DNA of 64,000 nt, taken from NCBI GenBank assembly GCA_046727955.1, contig JBKPDO010000010.1:29016-93015 (forward strand). The letters are read 5' to 3'. This document shows positions 48,543 to 56,275 of this stretch, in pieces (position 1 is the stretch's first letter; every line of letters starts with the position of its first letter). Made by a program: the position numbers and the translations under genes. The DNA is from DASVXQ01 sp046727955 (GTDB lineage Bacteria > Actinomycetota > CALGFH01). The notes below the pieces were generated by a model. That model saw only the letters and a list, made by a program, of their open reading frames with translations. It did no database searches and was not told where the DNA came from.

Positions 48543-48941
48543 ATGAGCCATTCCGAGCCTGACCTGGAGGCGGGGCGCCGGCTCGACCCGGAGGCCAGGC
48601 GCCGCATAGCGCGGGCGGTGTCCAGCGGCCAGGCGGTCGCCGACGCCGGCGATGCGGCCGCCGCGGTGGCCCTGGCGCGTTCCGCCCAGCGCCGCCTGCA
48701 CTCGAGGATGCTGCCGAGTGCGCTCGCCGTGAGCGGCGGCACCACCCTGGTCTGGCTCGCCCTGGTCGCCCTTCCAGCCACGCTGGGCAGCGGCCTCCAC
48801 CCGAGCGCCCTGCTGGCCGGCCTCGCCGTTGGCGTCCTGCTGTTCAGCGTGATGCTGCTGCTCGGCCTGCGCCAGCTCCGCCTGGTACGCCAGGCCGAGC
48901 GCCGCAACCGTCAACTGCTCGCCGCGCCTCGGAGCGAGTGA
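48543..48941 (+). CDS. Hypothetical protein with two membrane helices
   Basis: 132 residues: a charged helical N-terminus (EAGRRLDPEARRRIARAV), two transmembrane helices (ALAVSGGTTLVWLALVALPA and LLAGLAVGVLLFSVMLLLGL) and a basic C-terminus. This arrangement recalls small actinobacterial membrane regulators, but I do not recognise a family. It stands between the PDT-like gene and the first crp paralogue, on the same strand. Confidence 0.7.
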   Translation: MSHSEPDLEAGRRLDPEARRRIARAVSSGQAVADAGDAAAAVALARSAQRRLHSRMLPSALAVSGGTTLVWLALVALPATLGSGLHPSALLAGLAVGVLLFSVMLLLGLRQLRLVRQAERRNRQLLAAPRSE

Positions 48942-49041
48942 CGAAATCGCCCAAGATGCGGCGGTGGGTGGGACGTTAGAATCGCATCGCTGAGCTCGGT
49001 CGTCCGCTTCGTCCGGCTGCCACGCCCCGAGGAGGTAGACC

Positions 49042-49062
49042 ATGAGGCGGGAAGGCAGGTGA
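49042..49062 (+). CDS. Possible six-codon leader ORF before crp paralogue 1
   Basis: ATG 49042 codes for MRREGR and stops at TGA 49060-49062, which overlaps the GTG start of the downstream gene (GTGA). AGGAGGTAG sits 4 bases before this ATG, a much better site than that for the GTG. It may be a coupling leader. Confidence 0.4.
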   Translation: MRREGR

Positions 49063-49745
49063 CGCCCCCGCAGATCGCCGCGCTCCTGGCGCAGACCGAC
49101 CTGTTCGGCGTCCTCGACGAGGCGTCCCTCGACCAGCTCGCGATGCGCACGCGCGTCCGCTCGGCCGACAAGGGGCAGACCATCTTCGTGCAGGACGAGC
49201 CCGGCGACCGCATGTTCGTGCTCGCCGAGGGCGTCATCAAGCTGGTGGTGCGGTCGGCGCAGGGCGAGGTGGTGGAACTGGCGCGGCACCGGCCGCCGGC
49301 CGCCTTCGGCGAGGTCGCCCTCCTGGACGGCGGCCCCCGCTCGGCCTCGGCCGAGGCGGTCGAGCGCAGCACTCTGCTGGTGGTGACCAGGGACGACCTG
49401 ATCGGGCTGCTGCGCTCCGACAGCCAGGTGGCTGCCGCCGTGCTCAAGTCGCTCGGGGCGATGGTGCGGCGCGCCGACCGGCTCGCTACCGACCTGGTCT
49501 TCCTCGACCTGCCCGGCCGGGTGGCGCGCAGGCTGCTCGAGCTGGCCGAGGCCCCGCCGGGCGAGGGCAGGAGCCTGCGCACCCGCCGCCTGACCCAGAC
49601 CGAGCTGGCCAACATGGTCGGCGGCACGCGGCAGAGCGTGAACCTGGCGTTGCGCACGCTCGAGGAGCGTGGCTCCATACGGCTGGTGGGCCTGGAGATC
49701 GAGCTGCTGGACCCGGACGAGCTGCGGCGCCGGGCAGGCTGGTGA
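49059..49745 (+). CDS. Crp/Fnr-family regulator, paralogue 1
   Basis: 228 residues. The cyclic-nucleotide-binding domain (about 12-125) keeps FGEVALLDGGPRSASAEA, with Glu85 and Arg94 in the ribose- and phosphate-contact positions of cAMP receptor proteins. A winged helix follows (RLTQTELANMVGGTRQSVNLALRTLEERG, about 180-210). No cysteine cluster, so it is not an Fnr oxygen sensor. GTG 49059 is coupled to the six-codon leader. A second copy lies 0.8 kb away; a class III cyclase gene lies 3 kb further on. Confidence 0.9.
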   Translation: MTPPQIAALLAQTDLFGVLDEASLDQLAMRTRVRSADKGQTIFVQDEPGDRMFVLAEGVIKLVVRSAQGEVVELARHRPPAAFGEVALLDGGPRSASAEAVERSTLLVVTRDDLIGLLRSDSQVAAAVLKSLGAMVRRADRLATDLVFLDLPGRVARRLLELAEAPPGEGRSLRTRRLTQTELANMVGGTRQSVNLALRTLEERGSIRLVGLEIELLDPDELRRRAGW

Positions 49746-49861
49746 TTCGGCAGGTGGCGCTGCTCAGCTGGAGCCAGCGTCCCGGCGACTGACCGACCGC
49801 CCGGTCCCGCGCCACCGTAAGGACCGGGCGGTCGTTGCTCGCCGGGAACGCCCGGCCTCGC

Positions 49862-50188
49862 TTACCAGCGCTCCCCGCGGTAATAGCGGTAGCCGTAGCG
49901 GGAGTAGCGGGGCAGCGCCGGGGAGGCCACCGCGAGGATCAGGATCCCGGCGAACACCAGCACGATCATCGGGGAGGAGCTGCTCTCGTCGGCGGCGGGC
50001 TCGGGGGCGGGGGGAGTCCTGGTCTGCCCGGCGGCGGGGGCCGACCGCCGCTCGGTGGAGTCGTGCCCGGACGCGAGCGCGGTCTCTGCCGCGGCGATGG
50101 TCATGACCAGCGCCAGGGCGAGCGCCACCAGCAGTCGGCGGGCGAGCCGCCCTCGAAGGGTCGTGTCGGTTGGGCGGCGGGTGCGCAT
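49862..50188 (-). CDS. Secreted or membrane-anchored small protein
   Basis: 108 residues. An N-terminal signal peptide (ARRLLVALALALVMTIAAAETALASG) with a likely cut after ALA-S, a Ser/Pro/Ala-rich linker, a C-terminal transmembrane helix (PMIVLVFAGILILAVASPAL), and a Tyr/Arg-rich tail (YSRYGYRYYRGERW). ATG 50188 has GGAGG with a 5-base gap; GTG 50203 is an alternative. It separates the two crp paralogues on the opposite strand. Function unknown. Confidence 0.7.
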   Translation of the reverse strand: MRTRRPTDTTLRGRLARRLLVALALALVMTIAAAETALASGHDSTERRSAPAAGQTRTPPAPEPAADESSSSPMIVLVFAGILILAVASPALPRYSRYGYRYYRGERW

Positions 50189-50298
50189 CGGGTGCCTCCA
50201 CACTGGGTACTGCGACTCGCCGACGAGGTTCGCAGCCCTTCTCCGGGCGGGCCGTCAATGCCGCGACAGCCCCGGTATCGGATAGCCGACAGCCCGGT

Positions 50299-50420
50299 AG
50301 AGCGCCGGTCAAGTAGCCGGTTTGAGGTGATTGGGTGGCCACCGGGGGCGGCGCGCAGGGCCAGGAGCTGCACGTATGATCTGGCGCTGCATGCTGCGCC
50401 GCCTACTTGACCGGCGCTCT
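50299..50420 (+). mobile_element. MITE-like element, copy 2
   Basis: 122 bp with perfect 17-bp terminal inverted repeats: AGAGCGCCGGTCAAGTA at the left and TACTTGACCGGCGCTCT at the right, flanked on both sides by T and A so that the outer pairing continues. No coding capacity. It lies between the small membrane protein gene and crp paralogue 2. Confidence 0.9.
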
Positions 50421-50538
50421 AGGGGTAGGTAGTCGCTGTCCACAGCCCGGCGCGAATGGACGCCCATCACGCCGCCCGGAACGTAACATCCCGTGGGCAA
50501 GCTGCCAGCGAGCGATATGGACGGGTCGGAACGAAAAG

Positions 50539-51225
50539 ATGGACATAAACCAGGTGGTCGAGCTGCTCGGACGGACCGACCTGTTCGGCGGCCTCGATGA
50601 CGACACCCGGCGATGGATCGCCGCCGGGTCCACCCAGACCGCCTTCGCCAGGAACCAGACGATCTTCGTTCAGGAGGAGCCGGGGGATCGCATGTTCGTG
50701 CTGGCCAAGGGCGCGGTCAAGCTGGTGGTGCGCTCGCGCCACGGCGAGGTCGTCGAGCTGGCCAGGCACTGGCCGCCGGCGGTGTTCGGGCAGCTCGCCC
50801 TGCTGGACGGCGGTGCCCGCTCGGCCTCGGCCGAGGCGATCGAGCCGAGCCTGCTGGTCGGGATCACCAGGGACAAGCTCCTCGGGCTGCTGCGCTCGGA
50901 CCTGCGCGTCGTCGACGCGCTGCTGCACTCGCTCGGAGACCTGGTGCGCCGGGCCAACCAGCAGACGACTGACCTGGTCTTCCTGGACCTCCAGGGCCGA
51001 GTGGCGCGCAAGCTCCTGGAGCTGGCGCAGACACCGGGCACCGACGGCGGGACCCTGCGCCAGCGGCGCTTCACCCAGACAGAGCTCGCGCACATGGTTG
51101 GTGGAGCGCGCCAGACGGTGAACCTGGCGCTCCGCTCGCTCGAGGAGCGCGGCCTGATCCGGGTCTCTTCCGGGAGCATCGAGATCATCGAGCTGGAGGG
51201 GCTGCGTCGTCGGGTGGAGGCGTAA
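50539..51225 (+). CDS. Crp/Fnr-family regulator, paralogue 2
   Basis: 228 residues, the same length as paralogue 1 and colinear with it throughout. The winged helix is similar (FTQTELAHMVGGARQTVNLALRSLEERG). In the nucleotide pocket the Glu is replaced: FGQLALLDGGARSASAEA has Gln85 and Ala93, with Arg94 kept. So the two may differ in ligand or affinity. ATG 50539 begins MDINQVVELLGRTDLFGGLD and has only a weak ribosome site. Copy 2 of the MITE-like element lies just upstream. Confidence 0.9.
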   Translation: MDINQVVELLGRTDLFGGLDDDTRRWIAAGSTQTAFARNQTIFVQEEPGDRMFVLAKGAVKLVVRSRHGEVVELARHWPPAVFGQLALLDGGARSASAEAIEPSLLVGITRDKLLGLLRSDLRVVDALLHSLGDLVRRANQQTTDLVFLDLQGRVARKLLELAQTPGTDGGTLRQRRFTQTELAHMVGGARQTVNLALRSLEERGLIRVSSGSIEIIELEGLRRRVEA

Positions 51226-51588
51226 TATATTCCCCGGTTTTCCGTCGCTGCCGGTTCGGCCGCGACAGGACGCCCCGCCGGTATATCCGGCCGGGCCAGG
51301 GCGTCCACCCTCTAGTCGCCAACATGACACGTTGGGTGTCGCCTTCCCGACTGCAATGGCCCTCCCTGACGGGCTTTGATGTGCAACCGTTGGTGGGGCG
51401 TACCCTGCCGCAATTTGCTCCTCGTATCACTCCCCGGCTCGTCGGATTCTTGCGCGGATTTGCACACAGGTGACCGCTCAGCGTGGTCAGCGGCTGGAGG
51501 GGATCGTTCCGTCGGCGGGGACGCGGGGAATGGCGGCGGTCGCCCTGGGTCCCGTCCGTGCAAGTGACGAGCCGCTGGAGGACAGCCG
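51226..51588 (+). other. Gap before the glycosyltransferase gene
   Basis: 363 bases. It contains TGACAC-GTTGG-GTGTC (about 51325-51341), an inverted repeat, and a CCGCT...AGCGG stem at about 51474-51493. The composition is less GC-rich than genes nearby. It could be a regulated promoter region; no known Crp-type site (TGTGA-N6-TCACA) is seen. Confidence 0.4.
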
Positions 51589-52818
51589 GTGGTCGAGCCC
51601 TCGCTGTATGCCGTGGTCATGCTGTACCTGGGCATCGCAGTGGTCTACTCGGTTCTGCAGGAGCGCAACCGCATAAGGCATGCCAGGGCGAGCCGGCCCC
51701 AGCCCATGGGCCCGCCGTGGCCCAGCGTGGACGTCGTCCTGCCCTGCTACAACGAGGACCCCGTGCTGCTGGCCGCCTGCTGCGCTTCGCTCGAGGCCCA
51801 GGACTACCCGGGTGAGCTGCGCGTCTTCGTTGTCGACGACGGCTCCAGGAACCGCGACGCCCTGCAGCCGGTCTACCTGCGCTACCACGACCGGCCGCGC
51901 TGGGCCGTGCGCCTACTCGACGGCAACCACGGCAAGCGCAGGGCGCAGGACGTGGCCGTGCGCGCCGGCAGCGGCGAGCTGGTGGTGACCGTGGACTCCG
52001 ACACGGTGTTCGCCCCCGACGGCGTGCGGCGCCTGGTGGGCGCGTTCGCGGACCCGCGGGTGGGCGCGGTCACCGGTGACGTCCGCGTCATCAACGCCGC
52101 CCAGACCTGGCTCACCCGGCTGATCGACGAGCGCTACCGCCTGCTGTTCGAGCAGGAGCGCGCGGCCCAGAGCCAGGCCCGTGCGGTGCTGTGCTGCTCC
52201 GGCCCGTTCTCCGCCTATCGCCGCGCGGCGCTCGAGCCGGTGTGGGGCAGCTATCTGACCCAGACGTTCATGGGCCGCCCCTCGGTGGCCGGCGACGACC
52301 TGCACCTGACCAATCTGGTGCTGTCTAGCGGCTACGACTCGCTATACGAGCCGTCCGCCAAGGCGCTGACCAACGCGCCAACCACCCTGCGCCGCTATCT
52401 GCGCCAGCAGCTGCGCTGGAACCGCAGCTTCTACCGCGAACTCGGCCCGACCCTGCGAGCCCTGCGCGGGCGCCCGCGCTACCTGCTGCTCGACATGGGC
52501 GCGCGCCTGCTGCTGCCGCTGCTGCTGGCCCTGGGGATCGTTCTGGTCGGCGCGCTGGCCGTCATGGCCGTGGCGCCGCAGGGGCGGGGGGGGCCGCTGC
52601 CGGTGCTGGCCGGGGCGGGCCTGGTGGCCGCCATCGTCGCCGCCAGCGCCGGACTGCTGGGGTCCAAGACCTCCAAGGCCCGCTTCGTGCTGCTGTACGG
52701 GCTGATCTACATGGGCCTGCTGATCCCGGTCAGGTTCTGTGCGCTCAGCACCCTGCGCCAGAACCGCTGGGGCACCCGGCGGCTCGCCCGCCGCGCGGCG
52801 CGCCTCAGCGTCGCGTAG
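51589..52818 (+). CDS. Family 2 glycosyltransferase (hyaluronan/chitin synthase-like)
   Basis: 409 residues. One membrane helix, then the GT-A domain with VDVVLPCYNEDP, VVDDGS, VTVDSDT (DxD), AGDDLHLTN and the processivity motif QQLRWNRSF, then three or four C-terminal helices. The QxxRW pattern and the topology resemble HasA/NodC processive synthases. GTG 51589 has GGAGG with a 7-base gap. The substrate sugar and polymer are unknown. Copy 3 of the MITE-like element starts at the second base of the stop codon. Confidence 0.88.
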   Translation: MVEPSLYAVVMLYLGIAVVYSVLQERNRIRHARASRPQPMGPPWPSVDVVLPCYNEDPVLLAACCASLEAQDYPGELRVFVVDDGSRNRDALQPVYLRYHDRPRWAVRLLDGNHGKRRAQDVAVRAGSGELVVTVDSDTVFAPDGVRRLVGAFADPRVGAVTGDVRVINAAQTWLTRLIDERYRLLFEQERAAQSQARAVLCCSGPFSAYRRAALEPVWGSYLTQTFMGRPSVAGDDLHLTNLVLSSGYDSLYEPSAKALTNAPTTLRRYLRQQLRWNRSFYRELGPTLRALRGRPRYLLLDMGARLLLPLLLALGIVLVGALAVMAVAPQGRGGPLPVLAGAGLVAAIVAASAGLLGSKTSKARFVLLYGLIYMGLLIPVRFCALSTLRQNRWGTRRLARRAARLSVA

Positions 52819-52937
52819 AGCGCCGGTCAAATATCAGGGTCGAGGGGATTGCGTGGTCAACGGGGGCGGCGCGCAGGGTCCAGGGCTGCACGCGCGGCTC
52901 GTTGCTGCATGCGCTGCCGCATACTTGACCGGCGCTT
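52817..52937 (+). mobile_element. MITE-like element, copy 3
   Basis: About 121 bp, same orientation as copy 2. The left end AGAGCGCCGGTCAA and right end ATACTTGACCGGCGCT are intact; the last bases read TC rather than CT. The AG at the left end is part of the stop codon TAG of the glycosyltransferase gene. Internal blocks GTGGTCAACGGGG and GCAGGGTCCAG match the other copies. Confidence 0.88.
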
Positions 52938-52969
52938 CAGACCGGTCGCACGCCACGGGGTCGGGGCCT

Positions 52970-55900
52970 TCAGCGACGCAGGCCGACGAGCAGGCTGCGG
53001 AGTTGCTTGGCGGCGACCGCGTTGCCCTTGCGCTCGTAGAGCTGCAGCGCGCGGTTGAGCTCCTTGGCGGCCTCCTCGCTGCGGCCCGCCATCCGCAGCA
53101 CCTCGCCCAGGTCAGCGCGCGCCTCCGCCTGCGTCTCCACCTGGTCGGTCTCGTCAGCGCGGCTGACCGCCTCCCGCGCCAGCCGCTCGGCCTCCTCCAC
53201 CTCACCGCGCCGCGCGTGCACCACCGCCCGGGTCGAGCGCCATTTGATCTGCGGGTCGAGCTGGTGGACGGCGGCCACCTGCTCGCACACCCGCGTCAGG
53301 TCCTCGGCCTCCTCGTAGCGCTCCTGCCGCAGCAGCACGCGCGCCAGCATCGCCGCCACGGTGGCCAGTGGCCCCGTCCCACCCATCCGCTCCAGCGCCT
53401 GGTAGCCGCCGCGCAGCGCCTGCTCCGCCGCGGAGAAGTCACCCGCCAGCAGCTCCACCATGCCCTCCGACAGCGAGTCGCTCGCCTGTGTCAGCAGCTC
53501 ACCCAGGTCGGTGTTGATGTCGGTCGCCTGCTTGGTGAAGCGCCTGGCAACCTCGAAGTCGCCCCGCATGGCGGCGGTGCGGGCGAAGATGGTCAGCACC
53601 GCCGCCTCCAGGCTGCGCATCTTGGCGCGCCTGGCCACCTCCAGCGCCTCACGGTTGTGCCGCTCCACCTCCGCCAGCGGCGCCGGCCCCCAGTACAAGA
53701 TCAGGCAGTGCAACCGCATCGCGTTAGCCTGCCAACGCTCGTTGCCCGCCTGGCGCAGCAACCCAAGCGCAAGCTCCACCTCCTCGCGGGCCTGCTCGGT
53801 GCGCCCGACCGCCCAGTCCAGGTAGGCCAGCAGGTACCAGGCCCTGCCCAGGCCGTAGTGGTCCTCCAGGCGCTCGAGCAGCGGCAGGGCCCGCTCGATC
53901 TGCTCGCGCCCGCCCGCCATGAACGACTCCATGTCGTCGAACGCCGTCACGTACAGGCGGCCCAGCTCGGCGTGCATCGCCGTGCCCTCGTCGCCGGCGG
54001 CGCCGGCGGCGCCGATGATGTCCTCCTGGACCCGCAGCGCGCGCTTGAGCTCACCGGCCGACTGCAACGCGTCCGCCAGGTCCGGCAGGACCGCCAGCCT
54101 GGTCGGGTGGTCGGCTGGCAGCAGCCGCGACGCCCGGCCCAGCCACGACGAGGTCAGCGCGACGTCGCCGCGCCGCGCCGCGCGCTGGCCGGCCGCCGCG
54201 TAGCGCTCACCGGCACGCCGCGCCAGCTCCGTGGCGTGCTCGTCGAGCGGCCCGAGCTTGCGGCGGTAGCGGTAGGCCTCGTTGAGGTGGTAGCCGATCA
54301 GCTCGTCGAACTGGCTGAGCCGGTCGCCGGCGGTCTGCTCCAAGTGGTCGGCGAAGCGCTCGTGCAGCTCGGCGCGGACCGGCTCGGTCATGCGCTCGTA
54401 GGCCACGCTGCGGATCAGGATGTGGCGGAAGCGGTAGCCCTCGCCGCTCTCGGTGGGCAGCGGCGCCGCCACCGCGTGGTCCGGCTGGACCAGCTCCTGG
54501 CGCACCAGCGCGTCCAGGCGGACGGCGATCTGCAGCGGCGTCGTGGCCGGCGAGAGCGCCTCGATGTCGGCGGCGTGGAAACGCTCCCCCACCACCGCGG
54601 CACGCTCGACGATATTGCGGTCAGCCTCGTCGAGGCGGTCCAGCCTGGCTGACAGCAGCGCGTGGATCGACGGTGGCACCAGCTCGGGCAGGTCGGCGGT
54701 GGCGATCCAGCGGCCCTCCCCCTCCGGCTGCCGCAGCACGCCCCGCTCGGTCAGGGTGGCCACCAGCTCCTCCACGATCAGGGGGTAGCCCTGCGACAGG
54801 TAGGTGATGTGCGCCAGCGCCTCCGGCTCCAGCTCGCGCGAGCCGAGCAGGTGCGAGACCAGCTGCTCGCCCTCCTGGTCGTTGAGCGGGGACAGCAGCA
54901 TCGAGGTGGCGTTGAGCCGTCCGCCCGGCCAGCCGCGGCGCCGCTCGAACAGCTCGTCGGGGCGGGCCATGCACAGCAGCATGATCGGCGTGTCGTGGGC
55001 GCTCTCGGCGACGTATTCCAGCGCGTCCAGCAGGACCGGCTCGGCCCAGTGCAGGTCCTCGACCAGCACCACCAGGGGCTGGCGGCGGGCGATGCTCTTC
55101 AGCAGGCGCCGCAGCGCCCAGGCGGTGTCGCCGGGCAGGTCGCCGCCGGGCTTGCCGATGGCAAGCAGCTGCTCGATCTGCGACAGCGCCTGCCGGTCGC
55201 GCTCATCGGTGCCGAACAGAGTGGCAAGGCGCTGGTGCGCGGTGACGGGGTCGTCGGTCGGAGCGATGCCGGCGGCCTGGCGCACGATCTGCACTACCGG
55301 CCAGTAGGTCACCGCGTCGCCGTAGGCCAGGCAGTGCCCGCGGAGCACCCGGGCGCGCTCCTCCACGCCGCGGCCGAACTCGTCCGCCAAGCGGGTCTTG
55401 CCGACCCCGGCACGCCCCAGGATGGTGACCAGATGGCAGGTCCGCTCCGCCACCACCCGATCGAACAGCGCGCGCAGCAGATCGTGCTCGAGGTCGCGGC
55501 CGAGCATGGGCGCCAGCAGGCGAGGGATCCGCCCCGGCTTGCCGGGCAGCACCCGCAGCAGCCGGTAGGCCGAGACCGGCTCGGCCACGCCCTGCAGCTC
55601 CAGCGAGTCGACCTGTTCGGCGTGGACCGCGTCGCGCACCAGCTGCCAGGTCCCCTCGCCGATCAGGATGCCGCCCGCCTCCGCGACCTCCTCCAGCCGC
55701 CTGGCCACGTTCACGGTGTGGCCGGTGACCCGCTCCTCCAGCGAGTCCGCGCCGTGCACCAGCACCTTGCCGGTGTTGATGCCCACTCTGACCTTGAGCG
55801 GCACGCCGTAGTCGTGCTCCAGGTCGTCACCGAGCGGCTTGAGCGCGCCCTGCAGCTCTAGCGCCGCCCGCACCGCCCGCAGGGCGTCGTCGTCGTGGGC

Positions 55901-56200
55901 CGCGGGGATGCCGAAGACCGCCATGACGCTGTCGCCGGCGCGCCTGCCCGGTTGCCCGCCGTGCCCGGCCAGCATGCGCCGGGCCGTCTCGGCGAAGCGG
56001 TCCATGGTGCGCTGCAGCGTCACCAGCTCTAGACGCTGGCCAAGCTCGGTGGAGCCGACCACGTCGCAAAACACGACGGTCACGACCTTCAGCTCTTCGG
56101 TCGGAGCCACGGTATGGAGTCGTTCCCCGCATTCCGGGCAGAAGTTCGTCTGCCGCTGCAGGTCCGATCCGCAACTCGGGCAAGTCGCCATAGTCGCCAT
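52970..56200 (-). CDS. Zinc-ribbon/class III cyclase/AAA ATPase/TPR regulator
   Basis: 1076 residues: zinc ribbon (Cys7, Cys10, Cys21, Cys24), class III nucleotide cyclase domain (about 38-215) with metal-binding Asp46 (VFCDVVGST) and Asp90 (RAGDSVMAVFG), VRVGINTGKV, and VTGHTVNVARRLEE with the transition-state Asn and Arg. Then an AAA-type ATPase with GRAGVGKTRLADEFG and VVLVEDLHWAE, and a TPR-rich C-terminal half. The substrate-specifying Lys is not obvious. This architecture occurs in actinobacteria and Chloroflexota as signalling proteins. It shares the stretch with two Crp-family genes. Confidence 0.9.
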   Translation of the reverse strand: MATMATCPSCGSDLQRQTNFCPECGERLHTVAPTEELKVVTVVFCDVVGSTELGQRLELVTLQRTMDRFAETARRMLAGHGGQPGRRAGDSVMAVFGIPAAHDDDALRAVRAALELQGALKPLGDDLEHDYGVPLKVRVGINTGKVLVHGADSLEERVTGHTVNVARRLEEVAEAGGILIGEGTWQLVRDAVHAEQVDSLELQGVAEPVSAYRLLRVLPGKPGRIPRLLAPMLGRDLEHDLLRALFDRVVAERTCHLVTILGRAGVGKTRLADEFGRGVEERARVLRGHCLAYGDAVTYWPVVQIVRQAAGIAPTDDPVTAHQRLATLFGTDERDRQALSQIEQLLAIGKPGGDLPGDTAWALRRLLKSIARRQPLVVLVEDLHWAEPVLLDALEYVAESAHDTPIMLLCMARPDELFERRRGWPGGRLNATSMLLSPLNDQEGEQLVSHLLGSRELEPEALAHITYLSQGYPLIVEELVATLTERGVLRQPEGEGRWIATADLPELVPPSIHALLSARLDRLDEADRNIVERAAVVGERFHAADIEALSPATTPLQIAVRLDALVRQELVQPDHAVAAPLPTESGEGYRFRHILIRSVAYERMTEPVRAELHERFADHLEQTAGDRLSQFDELIGYHLNEAYRYRRKLGPLDEHATELARRAGERYAAAGQRAARRGDVALTSSWLGRASRLLPADHPTRLAVLPDLADALQSAGELKRALRVQEDIIGAAGAAGDEGTAMHAELGRLYVTAFDDMESFMAGGREQIERALPLLERLEDHYGLGRAWYLLAYLDWAVGRTEQAREEVELALGLLRQAGNERWQANAMRLHCLILYWGPAPLAEVERHNREALEVARRAKMRSLEAAVLTIFARTAAMRGDFEVARRFTKQATDINTDLGELLTQASDSLSEGMVELLAGDFSAAEQALRGGYQALERMGGTGPLATVAAMLARVLLRQERYEEAEDLTRVCEQVAAVHQLDPQIKWRSTRAVVHARRGEVEEAERLAREAVSRADETDQVETQAEARADLGEVLRMAGRSEEAAKELNRALQLYERKGNAVAAKQLRSLLVGLRR

Positions 56201-56275
56201 ATCCGCAGTATGCAGGATTCTGCCGCGCCCCGAGCAAGGGAGTTGCGCGCGGTAGCCCGAATGCGAGCAGGTTCT

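Noticed and set aside
51226..51588. Classical Crp site before the glycosyltransferase gene
   Set aside because: No TGTGA-N6-TCACA; only a GACAC/GTGTC repeat is present.
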